Source: Paludibacteraceae bacterium (GTDB taxonomy: Bacteria; Bacteroidota; Bacteroidia; Bacteroidales; Paludibacteraceae). Taken from it: a DNA stretch of 44,910 nt. The position numbers and the translations under genes are program-made. Shown here one piece after another: positions 1 through 6,169 of the stretch. The notes under the pieces are model-generated. The model saw nothing but the letters and a program-made list of their open reading frames with translations, had not been told where the DNA came from and ran no database searches. Position 1 is the stretch's first letter; the number at the start of each line of letters is the position of its first letter. The DNA lies in the NCBI GenBank assembly GCA_017446455.1, contig JAFSQV010000068.1:1-44910 (forward strand), given 5' to 3'.

Positions 1-2232
1 ATCACACCACACATTGATAAAATGGTGATACGCTGATCTGGTTTTTGAATATGCAACGCCTGTGAAGAGATAGTTGGCAGTAGAACTGGTATACGTTTCC
101 ACTTCGTTGGCATCGATGGCTCCTACGACACCCTTTGCGGATGAACGACAGTTCAAAACATGCACGGGGTGAGATGTCTCCTGATTGAAAAATGCAGATG
201 AGTTATTGCCTCCGGATGTATTTTCTAACGCCACGTCTCCGGATGTCCAGCATTGCGAGATGGTAATATCCTCATTCCAGTTATACGTCACACCTGCGAG
301 AATACCGACATAATTATTTGCTCGTATATAGGCACCCGTGATACCGAGGTTGCGGATGACTGCTCCGTCCGCCAGCGTACCGAAAAAGCCCTCGCGGACT
401 TCCGTACTCCTTAGATACATGTTCTGGACTTCATGGAAACCACCATTATACGTGCCGCAGAAAGCATTGACAAGCTCTTCGTTAAAATGGGCGTTCTTTT
501 GTCGGTTCGCGATAGCTGTCCAACGTGTAGGAGCCTCATCTTCCCACTGCTCATAAGGTGCATTCAACGCAATATCGGCTGTTTGCAACAGGTATTCTCC
601 GCGGAAATCATAGCCTCTGTTTACGAACCATTGGAAATTCTCCAACTGCGCCTTGTTACTTATTAAGTACGGATTTTCGGCTGTCCCGTCACCGCCACCC
701 AGGAAATCCGATATATTGGTAGCCTTTACACCGGTAGCACGAGGGAACTGACCGGGGCGATATTCCCACGTACTGGTACCGCACAGGGCAGCCATCTTGT
801 TTAGTTCATCCACAAAAGCTTGGCTTTGCATCTGCGCTACCGTGAGGGCTGTACCAGCCCAACGGAAAAAATGTTTGTTGGTGCCGTGTGTCAGTCCGTC
901 CGTATTCCAATAACAGTTGGCCTGACGACTTTTGGCGGCACTCTGCAATGAGGTATATTCCCGAACAAAGCCCGACGCATTATTGACATTTAAATCCTCA
1001 TCTGCCACGTGACAACTGCCTGCGCCGAAACAGTTGATACATGTTCCGGCACCTACCATCATTTCGCGACCTACAGCAGAGCGACAGTTATACGAAATAA
1101 ACAATGCCATATTGGCGTGTGCAGTGACGCCGTCAAGCGGCGTATTATAGAGGTCGCCTGTTGCATAACATGACTCAATGAGTCCTTCGTTCTCATGGCA
1201 GAAACCGGCAAGCCAACCAACGCCTCTCAATGTACCGGTAGCTACACAGTTACGAATCACTCCGAAGTTCTGCTCTACAAAACCATAACCGCTATTTGGA
1301 GCTTTTCGCCCATAGCCGCATGTAATATCCACGGAAGCGGTGCAGTTCTCAATCAAGCCGAAGTTCTGACCGACGAAACCACTGCCGTTATCAGCAGAAC
1401 CGGAAACGGTACAATTCCGAATGACACCATGCGCAAAATTTTCAAAAGTTAATCCTCCGAAATCGATACCACGGTCAGTAGATGTCTTTCTACCGGTGGA
1501 AGAGATATTGAGTGTACAATTCTCGATGAGACCATCGTTGCTCCGAACTAGGCCACCACCTGTGGCACCGGTACCCATCGTCGTGCCGCTGACATGACAA
1601 TTGGAAATGGTACTTCCTTCCCGTACATAATTCACTAACAAGGACACACTGCTGACGCCGGTTATACGTGCATCACTGACGTTGAGGTTCTTGATGGTAC
1701 CACCGACCAATTGGCCAAACAGCGCTTTATTCCATGTGGAGAAATCAAGGTCAGTCAGACTGCTTCCCCAACCGGCCATATCGAAGTCGTTCGGGTCGAA
1801 ACCATCACCCCATCCGGCTCCTTGACCATAATAGACATTATATATGGTGTGTCCGTCGCCATCGAACGTACCGCAGAAAGCGATACTATCCACCTTTGGA
1901 CCGCTTAGTTGGCCCATTTCATCTTCGGAATAGTTTCCCCAGAACACACCTGAAATAGGTGTCCATTCTTTCCAACTGGCCGTGTCGGGATCGTTGAAGT
2001 TAGTGAGATAGATGTCCGCCGTCAGTTTGATGTACTTGCCTGCGAAGTCTTCACGATCAGTATTCACTCGCTCTGCCAGACCGGCTAACTGCTCTGGAGT
2101 GGAGATTAAGTACGGGTCGGCTTGTGTACCCGAACCGCTGAACACTTTGTTACTTGTACCGTTCCAGTACGTTTGTGCCTGCATAGCTACTGCCATCAGC
2201 AGTGTCAATGCGATAAATAGTTTGCGTTTCAT
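1..2232 (-). CDS. GLUG-repeat secreted surface protein, partial (C-terminus off the left edge)
   Basis: An open frame runs without a stop from ATG at 2232 to base 1, so at least 744 residues are present and the C-terminus is missing. It opens with a signal peptide (MKRKLFIALTLLMAVAMQAQ) followed by a mature start resembling other Bacteroidetes surface proteins (TYWNGTS...DPYLIST). Motifs of the type GFVGQNFGLIENCTA, GLVRSNDGLIENCTL and GFVEQNFGVIRNCVATG recur and match the GLUG repeat, which builds beta-solenoid stalks in adhesin-like proteins. A second block with the same opening logic (ENPYLISNKAQLENF) follows, suggesting an internal duplication. Export is seen; an adhesin-like or glycan-contacting role is inferred. 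Whether it ends in a type IX sorting domain cannot be seen here. It lies downstream of a long inverted repeat (2305-2444) with no clear promoter. Confidence 0.85.
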   Translation of the reverse strand, partial: MKRKLFIALTLLMAVAMQAQTYWNGTSNKVFSGSGTQADPYLISTPEQLAGLAERVNTDREDFAGKYIKLTADIYLTNFNDPDTASWKEWTPISGVFWGNYSEDEMGQLSGPKVDSIAFCGTFDGDGHTIYNVYYGQGAGWGDGFDPNDFDMAGWGSSLTDLDFSTWNKALFGQLVGGTIKNLNVSDARITGVSSVSLLVNYVREGSTISNCHVSGTTMGTGATGGGLVRSNDGLIENCTLNISSTGRKTSTDRGIDFGGLTFENFAHGVIRNCTVSGSADNGSGFVGQNFGLIENCTASVDITCGYGRKAPNSGYGFVEQNFGVIRNCVATGTLRGVGWLAGFCHENEGLIESCYATGDLYNTPLDGVTAHANMALFISYNCRSAVGREMMVGAGTCINCFGAGSCHVADEDLNVNNASGFVREYTSLQSAAKSRQANCYWNTDGLTHGTNKHFFRWAGTALTVAQMQSQAFVDELNKMAALCGTSTWEYRPGQFPRATGVKATNISDFLGGGDGTAENPYLISNKAQLENFQWFVNRGYDFRGEYLLQTADIALNAPYEQWEDEAPTRWTAIANRQKNAHFNEELVNAFCGTYNGGFHEVQNMYLRSTEVREGFFGTLADGAVIRNLGITGAYIRANNYVGILAGVTYNWNEDITISQCWTSGDVALENTSGGNNSSAFFNQETSHPVHVLNCRSSAKGVVGAIDANEVETYTSSTANYLFTGVAYSKTRSAYHHFINVWCD

Positions 2233-2275
2233 ATTATGATGCGTTTTAATTGTTTCTTATCAGGCATATACACAC

Positions 2276-2294
2276 GAAAAGCGTGCGCTTTCGT
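2276..2294. other. Small dyad in the leader of the GLUG gene
   Basis: CGAAAAGCG and CGCTTTCG face each other around TG, 44 to 62 bases upstream of the GLUG start codon. If transcribed it would form a stem in the 5' leader. No function can be assigned from sequence. Confidence 0.35.
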
Positions 2295-2304
2295 TCGCTT
2301 CAAT

Positions 2305-2444
2305 TTGACATTTTGAGGTCCTGAACTTACCTTTAACAACTCAAATCTATGCACGGAAAACTCACGCTGATACGTGAGCGTACATAAAAACCGCAACTTG
2401 AGTTGTTAATGACTTTTGAAGTTGTTCAGGTTTCAAAATGTCAA
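2305..2444. repeat. Nested 140 bp inverted repeat upstream of the GLUG gene
   Basis: Four pairs of arms are nested. TTGACATTTTGA (2305-2316) pairs with TCAAAATGTCAA (2433-2444); CCTGAAC (2320-2326) with GTTCAGG (2424-2430); TTAACAACTCAA (2333-2344) with TTGAGTTGTTAA (2398-2409); and CTCACG (2361-2366) with CGTGAG (2373-2378). The whole can fold into one long interrupted hairpin. It fills most of the 346 bp gap between the KilA-N gene and the GLUG gene, both on the minus strand. It could be a terminator-like structure, a small mobile-element remnant or an invertible segment; no recombinase is nearby in the window. The rest of the gap (2445-2578) is AT-rich with no convincing gene. Confidence 0.7.
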
Positions 2445-2489
2445 GCTTTTTCGGCTTATTACGCTTTATTTATGTATGTTGTTTGTCTG

Positions 2490-2510
2490 TTGTTTTATGC
2501 TATAGGCATA
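2490..2510. repeat. Copy 1 of a short direct repeat flanking the KilA-N gene
   Basis: TTGTTTTATGC followed by TATAGGCATA. A similar stretch occurs at 3438-3459 (TTGTTTTATGC, then CAGAGGCGGTA), on the other side of the KilA-N gene, and both continue into a similar T-rich tract. The inner TATGC/GCATA arms also make this copy a small hairpin. Confidence 0.4.
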
Positions 2511-2578
2511 TTTTGTTGCTATATTAGTTTTATTCTATTCTAAACGTATCGAATTGCACAGGATTAAAATAGATGGTA

Positions 2579-3403
2579 TTATCCTTTCAAAATGTGCTTG
2601 CTCTCCACATTCTCCAGTACAGTCATTTGCTGGATGGCTATCTGGTTGAGTTTCTGGAGACGCTCGCCCTGAGGCATACCTTCATGTATAAAGACGGCAT
2701 TCAGATTCTCCATATTACTCAAACAGATCAGTTGGTTAATCGTTGCGTAGTCGCGGATGTTGCCTTTGTCCTCAGGATGGGCATCGCGCCACTCTTTAGC
2801 GGTCATTCCAAACAACGCCACATTGAGTATATCGGCTTCGTTAGCATAAATCAGCGAACGATGGTATTGACTGATCTCTTCCGGCACAAGGTTTGCTTTG
2901 ATGGCGTCCGTGTGTATATGATAGTTGATCTTCGCCAACTCACGTTTTGCTGACCAACCAAGTGCCTTTTGTTCTTCCTCTTTAAGGCGCTGGAACTCCT
3001 TGACGACAAGCAAGTTAAACTCCGGTGATAGCCACATACCAAAATGGTATGCTATATCTTTGTGCGCGTATGTTCCTCCATAACGACCGGATTTAGCGAT
3101 AATACCGATAGCTCCTGTGCGTTCTATCCATTCTTTGGCAGTCAAGATAAAACGATTGGTACCTGAGGCATTTTTAATTGCATCGAATTCGATGCTTTTA
3201 AAATTAGGGTTGTGCAGATTCTCCCATACACCGAGATACGAAATGGTATCTTTGCGGCGCATCCAGTTCTGAATAACAATATTCGTTCTATCACTGTTGT
3301 CACCGGCCTTCACCATGTCCGTCAGGCAAATATAGTCCTCATCGTGCAAACCGAAGATAACCGATATTTCCGAGTCGTCAATATTGATTTTGCGTACTGC
3401 CAT
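2579..3403 (-). CDS. KilA-N domain protein (putative DNA-binding)
   Basis: A 274-residue protein. Residues 1-145 match the KilA-N type domain (YICLTDMVKAG, NWMRRKDTISYLGVWE, NPNFKSIEFDAI, KSGRYGGTYAHKDIAYHFGMW, LVVKEFQRLKEEE). The C-terminal half carries the region usually fused to it (HTDAIKANLVP, EADILNVALFGMTAKEWR, GNIRDYATINQLICLSNMEN). KilA-N is a DNA-binding fold common in phages, phage remnants and mobile islands; in Bacteroidetes such proteins occur as lone accessory genes. It lies 152 bp downstream of the DUF3791/DUF3990 cassette on the same strand, with a hairpin (3515-3538) and a 16-bp palindrome (3489-3504) between them, so it may have its own promoter although none is clear. Family assignment is firm; its target and role are unknown. 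Confidence 0.9.
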   Translation of the reverse strand: MAVRKINIDDSEISVIFGLHDEDYICLTDMVKAGDNSDRTNIVIQNWMRRKDTISYLGVWENLHNPNFKSIEFDAIKNASGTNRFILTAKEWIERTGAIGIIAKSGRYGGTYAHKDIAYHFGMWLSPEFNLLVVKEFQRLKEEEQKALGWSAKRELAKINYHIHTDAIKANLVPEEISQYHRSLIYANEADILNVALFGMTAKEWRDAHPEDKGNIRDYATINQLICLSNMENLNAVFIHEGMPQGERLQKLNQIAIQQMTVLENVESKHILKG

Positions 3404-3437
3404 TATTTTCTAATCATATACATTTTTTGCCTATTGG

Positions 3438-3459
3438 TTGTTTTATGCCAGAGGCGGTA
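3438..3459. repeat. Copy 2 of a short direct repeat flanking the KilA-N gene
   Basis: TTGTTTTATGC followed by CAGAGGCGGTA, partner of the copy at 2490-2510. It lies in the leader region of the KilA-N gene. Confidence 0.4.
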
Positions 3460-3488
3460 ATATTGTTTTTGTTTAGTTTTGTTTTAAT

Positions 3489-3504
3489 CGGTCATATATG
3501 GCCG
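3489..3504. promoter_or_regulatory. 16-bp near-perfect palindrome upstream of the KilA-N gene
   Basis: CGGTCATATATGGCCG is self-complementary except for one G-T pair. It sits 86 bp upstream of the KilA-N start, where an operator for this DNA-binding protein or another regulator could lie. Operator function is inference. Confidence 0.4.
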
Positions 3505-3514
3505 ATAGATTATT

Positions 3515-3538
3515 TCTCTGTGTTTAACGTCTCAGAGA
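3515..3538 (-). terminator. Hairpin after the DUF3791/DUF3990 cassette
   Basis: TCTCTG (3515-3520) pairs with CAGAGA (3533-3538) across a 12-base loop, 18 bp after the last cassette gene ends. There is no strong T-run on the minus strand, so it is at best a weak or factor-assisted terminator. Confidence 0.35.
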
Positions 3539-3555
3539 GGGGACGGTTATTTATT

Positions 3556-3768
3556 TTATTTCTTGTAGCCGAATTCAATCAATAGTTCGTCAGCGAGGTA
3601 TTCATCGCTGAAACAATGCATGTCGGCAACGCCGTTGCTGATGAGATCATACGTCGTGGAGTCGTAGAACTTGCCCAATGCCTCTTCGTACGAAAGTCCC
3701 GCTTGCTCTGCAAAGAGTTTCACAATGCGAGCGTACTTCATTTGTAATATGGTTGGATTAGCTTGCAT
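3556..3768 (-). CDS. Small DUF3791-like protein, third gene of the cassette
   Basis: A 70-residue protein with the pattern of the small DUF3791 proteins: an N-terminal helix with hydrophobic spacing (MKYARIVKLFAEQAGLSYEEALGKFYDS), then TTYDLISNGVADMHCFSDEYLADELLIEF. It is similar in layout to the other small protein of the cassette (4235-4450): both have a helix, a YD or YH...A motif, a short turn, and SDEYLADEL or SKEYIVDDL near the end. It starts 2 bp after the DUF3990 gene stops, so the two are probably cotranslated. DUF3791 genes are commonly next to DUF3990 genes, as I recall the families; an antitoxin or partner role is inferred from that context. Confidence 0.7.
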   Translation of the reverse strand: MQANPTILQMKYARIVKLFAEQAGLSYEEALGKFYDSTTYDLISNGVADMHCFSDEYLADELLIEFGYKK

Positions 3769-3770
3769 GG

Positions 3771-4238
3771 TTATAGTCTTTGGGATAATTTAAAATGAAG
3801 GAATTTATCCAATACAACTTGAGAGGTAATACATATCTGATGATTCGGTTTCTTCTCACGCAGTTCGCCCAAAGCCTGTTCACGTGTATAAATGCCTGAA
3901 AAATAGAGATCTATTGTGTCAAACACTTGATCGTCCGCTATGCCGCCTTCGATAATATCAAATTGTTCATGGGGCAATCCTTTGCGACAAGCAGTTATGA
4001 AATCCAACCACTCGCCATTATATGCAGAAAAGACTTTACGGGTACATCCCGGGCATTCCTCGAATTCATAGATATTCATAATAGCCTTCTGTCCGCGTCT
4101 GATAAAACGCTCGCCATAGCGCTCTGCCTGCGCACGCAAAGGAGTAAGGTAAAAGCCCACTCCGAAATCGAGGCGAGGACGAGAATGAAGCAAGTCTGGG
4201 TGAGGAATTTCCGTGTATGATGTATGATAAAGAATCAT
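3771..4238 (-). CDS. DUF3990-type ADP-ribosyltransferase-fold protein, putative toxin
   Basis: A 155-residue protein matching the DUF3990 pattern: ILYHTSYTEIPHPDLLHSRP, then LDFGVGFYLTPLRAQAERYGERF, and near the end KKPNHQICITSQ. This layout fits a compact ADP-ribosyltransferase fold: His5 in the first strand, Tyr30 in the GFY motif, and Gln134 where the third catalytic position is expected. The catalytic reading is inference; I see no classical E-x-E. Family members are usually genomic partners of small DUF3791 proteins. Here the start overlaps the upstream small gene by 4 bases (ATGA) and the stop lies 2 bases before the downstream one, giving a tightly coupled trio. A toxin acting on a cytoplasmic target, held in check by one or both small proteins, is the best guess; the target is unknown. 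Confidence 0.75.
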   Translation of the reverse strand: MILYHTSYTEIPHPDLLHSRPRLDFGVGFYLTPLRAQAERYGERFIRRGQKAIMNIYEFEECPGCTRKVFSAYNGEWLDFITACRKGLPHEQFDIIEGGIADDQVFDTIDLYFSGIYTREQALGELREKKPNHQICITSQVVLDKFLHFKLSQRL

Positions 4239-4450
4239 AGTTTGACTCCTTTCTGCTGCATGAGAGATACTAAATCATCCACTATATATTCCTTGGAAAA
4301 ACTATGCAACACATCGTAGCAAGGCACAATATAACCGTCTATCATACCTGCATTCTGCATAGCGTGATAAACGTCTTTTGCACTTTTGTTCAAAAACGAT
4401 GCTACATTATTGACGCAAAAGATAGTGAAATTCAGTATTTTAAAGTCCAT
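4235..4450 (-). CDS. Small DUF3791-like protein, first gene of the cassette (putative antitoxin)
   Basis: A 71-residue protein beginning MDFKILNFTIFCVNNVASFL and ending SKEYIVDDLVSLMQQKGVKL, DUF3791-like. An ATG six codons upstream (4468) is in frame, but the predicted start site from the promoter at 4479-4509 is near 4472, which would leave almost no leader; ATG 4450 leaves about 20 bases and matches the usual family N-terminus, so I chose it. The 3' end overlaps the DUF3990 gene by 4 bases. Being first in the operon fits an antitoxin made before its toxin, though two similar small genes flanking one enzyme is less usual than a simple pair. Confidence 0.72.
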   Translation of the reverse strand: MDFKILNFTIFCVNNVASFLNKSAKDVYHAMQNAGMIDGYIVPCYDVLHSFSKEYIVDDLVSLMQQKGVKL

Positions 4451-4478
4451 ACAACTAACTCTTTGCAACTTCTGGCTG

Positions 4479-4509
4479 CAAAGTTACTGCTTTTTTACGA
4501 TATATGCAA
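4479..4509 (-). promoter_or_regulatory. Bacteroidetes-type promoter of the toxin-antitoxin cassette
   Basis: On the minus strand the -7 box TAACTTTG (4479-4486) is preceded by TTGC (4506-4509) with 19 bases between. CTTTGCA/TGCAAAG arms (4461-4467 and 4477-4483) form a dyad spanning the -7 box and start site, a plausible autoregulatory operator. The remainder of the 4510-4671 gap is AT-rich with no gene seen. Confidence 0.7.
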
Positions 4510-4671
4510 GTTTTTGGGCAAGAATCTTCGGAATTTGTTAAAATTGCATTTAAAATCCTCTATTTTGGAAATTGTATGGGTTTTCTAAACGTTGGAATAA
4601 TTTTGGAAAAAGTTTGGAAATGGTGTGTACTGATTAAAAATGAAATTATTTTGAAGAAAAGTGTTGAAATA

Positions 4672-4703
4672 TTTGTTTATATCAAAAATTTTTAGTAATT
4701 TTG
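4672..4703 (+). promoter_or_regulatory. Promoter of the SUMF1-fold gene
   Basis: TTTG (4672-4675), 20 bases, TAATTTTG (4696-4703). The predicted start is near 4710, giving a leader of about 70 bases. Confidence 0.7.
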
Positions 4704-4723
4704 CATACCCTCACTCTCCGCTT

Positions 4724-4748
4724 AAAAGGACCAGCAATGGTTCTTTTT
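4724..4748 (+). terminator. Terminator-like hairpin inside the SUMF1 gene leader (possible attenuator)
   Basis: AAAAGGACC (4724-4732) pairs with GGTTCTTTTT (4739-4748) with one G-U, closing on a 6-base loop and running into a T-tract. It lies between the promoter and the start codon on the same strand, the position of an attenuator. A 31-codon open frame also starts in the loop (ATG 4738) and runs past the main start codon. Function is inference. Confidence 0.45.
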
Positions 4749-4780
4749 TCTTTTGGCATAGTATTTGATGAGTCCAGGGC

Positions 4781-6091
4781 GTGCGTGTTAGGACCGTCAT
4801 ATTTGTTCTCTCCCTTCTTTCCGTGCTGCCGGTGATGGCGCGGAAGCATAAACCGGTTGTACCTGATTCGTTGCAGCGCTTGGAAATAGACGTTAACGGT
4901 ATCGGTCTTACGATGCAACGCATCGAAGGCGGTTCGTTTATGATGGGTGCTACGCTGGACCAGACAGACAGAGACTTATACAGCGACAAACCGGCGCATC
5001 TTGTTTTTCTTTCTCCTTATTATATTGCTACCACGGAAGTGACTGTGCAGTTATGGCGTGCGGTGATGCCGGAGCGCGAGGTCATCGTGCCGAACGGCTA
5101 CCCAACCGTGCCTGTCTCATATGTTTCATGGTACGACTGCCAGGAGTTCGTGCGGCGCTTGGACAGCATCACGGGCCTGCCCTTCCGTTTGCCTACCGAG
5201 GCCCAATGGGAATATGCGGCGCGGGGCGGCGAGAAGAGCAAAGCATACCGTTTTGCCGGCGGGAATGAACCGGATAGCGTAGGGTGGACTTACTCCTGTT
5301 CCGGCAACTGGAAGCACGCGGTAGGAAGTAAGCACGCGAACGAAATAGGACTGTACGATATGACGGGCAATGTGTCGGAGTGGTGCCAGGATCTCTACGG
5401 TCCTTATACGCTCAGCACGCAGCCGAATCCGTGCGGCGCCGATACCGGCAGTTATCGTATTGTACGCGGCGGTAGTTACGACGAGTGCGTGGCGAACAGT
5501 CATCTATCCGTGCGCCGTTGGTACACGCCAGAGACTGCTACGGAGTATATCGGTTTTCGGGTGGCCCTAACTCTTCCGGATGATCCGATGCTGCAAGTGG
5601 TCCAAGAAGAACCGCCGCTTATTCGTTCGGTTCGAATCCATGGTAAGAAACTGCGGTTTGTCTATGTGCCGGCCGAGCAGCCTTATTATATCTCGGAAGA
5701 GGTCGAATGTGCGCTGTGGCGGAAGATGATGCAGAAAGATCCGCCGGAGCGGTCCAAGAGTGTGGCGCTCGGCATGAGTAAGTCCGATCGTACCCGTTTT
5801 GCCGAATATTGCAGCCGGGCAGCCAACGAGGCTTTGTTGGTCGCCTCTGCCGAACAGATCGTCTTGGCGGAGCAGCAACATATCATTGAAGCGTTCCAAC
5901 CGAATGTGAACCATAAACGTAAAAACGAGACGACACGCGCTATTCAACGCAAACGGAAAGCAGCCGATACCTTTTCTCCCTGGGCGGAGTTGGTAGGTGT
6001 GCGCCTGCCAAAACCCGACGACCCTATACTCCTGCAATTCAAAAAGGCTGATGACGAGTCTCGCCCGCTTCGATTAGTCCTATTTTTATAA
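4781..6091 (+). CDS. Secreted SUMF1/formylglycine-generating-enzyme-fold protein with a degenerate second copy
   Basis: A 436-residue protein starting with GTG at 4781; an in-frame stop at 4769 and no nearby ATG fix this start. A signal peptide (FVLSLLSVLPVMA) leads to a full SUMF1-type domain at about 35-265: GGSFMMG, YYIATTEVTVQLW, VPVSYVSWYDCQEF, FRLPTEAQWEYAARGG, LYDMTGNVSEWCQDLYG, RIVRGGSYDE, GFRVAL. The Cys pair of true formylglycine-generating enzymes is not evident after the RGGS motif, so a structural role, as in other periplasmic Bacteroidetes SUMF1-fold proteins, is more likely. Residues 280-436 look like a worn second copy (KLRFVYVPAEQPYYISEEVECALWR, then AELVGVRL and PLRLVLFL), with the catalytic middle eroded. 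It is transcribed alone behind its own promoter, 78 bp before the DUF349 gene. Confidence 0.85.
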   Translation: MRVRTVIFVLSLLSVLPVMARKHKPVVPDSLQRLEIDVNGIGLTMQRIEGGSFMMGATLDQTDRDLYSDKPAHLVFLSPYYIATTEVTVQLWRAVMPEREVIVPNGYPTVPVSYVSWYDCQEFVRRLDSITGLPFRLPTEAQWEYAARGGEKSKAYRFAGGNEPDSVGWTYSCSGNWKHAVGSKHANEIGLYDMTGNVSEWCQDLYGPYTLSTQPNPCGADTGSYRIVRGGSYDECVANSHLSVRRWYTPETATEYIGFRVALTLPDDPMLQVVQEEPPLIRSVRIHGKKLRFVYVPAEQPYYISEEVECALWRKMMQKDPPERSKSVALGMSKSDRTRFAEYCSRAANEALLVASAEQIVLAEQQHIIEAFQPNVNHKRKNETTRAIQRKRKAADTFSPWAELVGVRLPKPDDPILLQFKKADDESRPLRLVLFL

Positions 6092-6115
6092 AAAATGTAA
6101 ATTTTCGTCAAAATA

Positions 6116-6147
6116 TTTGCGCATGTGAAAAAATTGTTGTAATTTTG
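6116..6147 (+). promoter_or_regulatory. Promoter of the DUF349-ftsE-sufE operon
   Basis: TTTG (6116-6119), 20 bases, TAATTTTG (6140-6147). A dyad ATTTTGC-TGC-GCAAAAT (6142-6158) covers the -7 box and predicted start. Confidence 0.75.
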
Positions 6148-6169
6148 CTGCGCAAAATGTTTTGAAATT

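Noticed and set aside
4781-6091. The SUMF1-fold protein as a GldK/PorK-type T9SS component
   Set aside because: No PorL/M/N genes are nearby and the two-domain layout does not fit, although the fold is shared.
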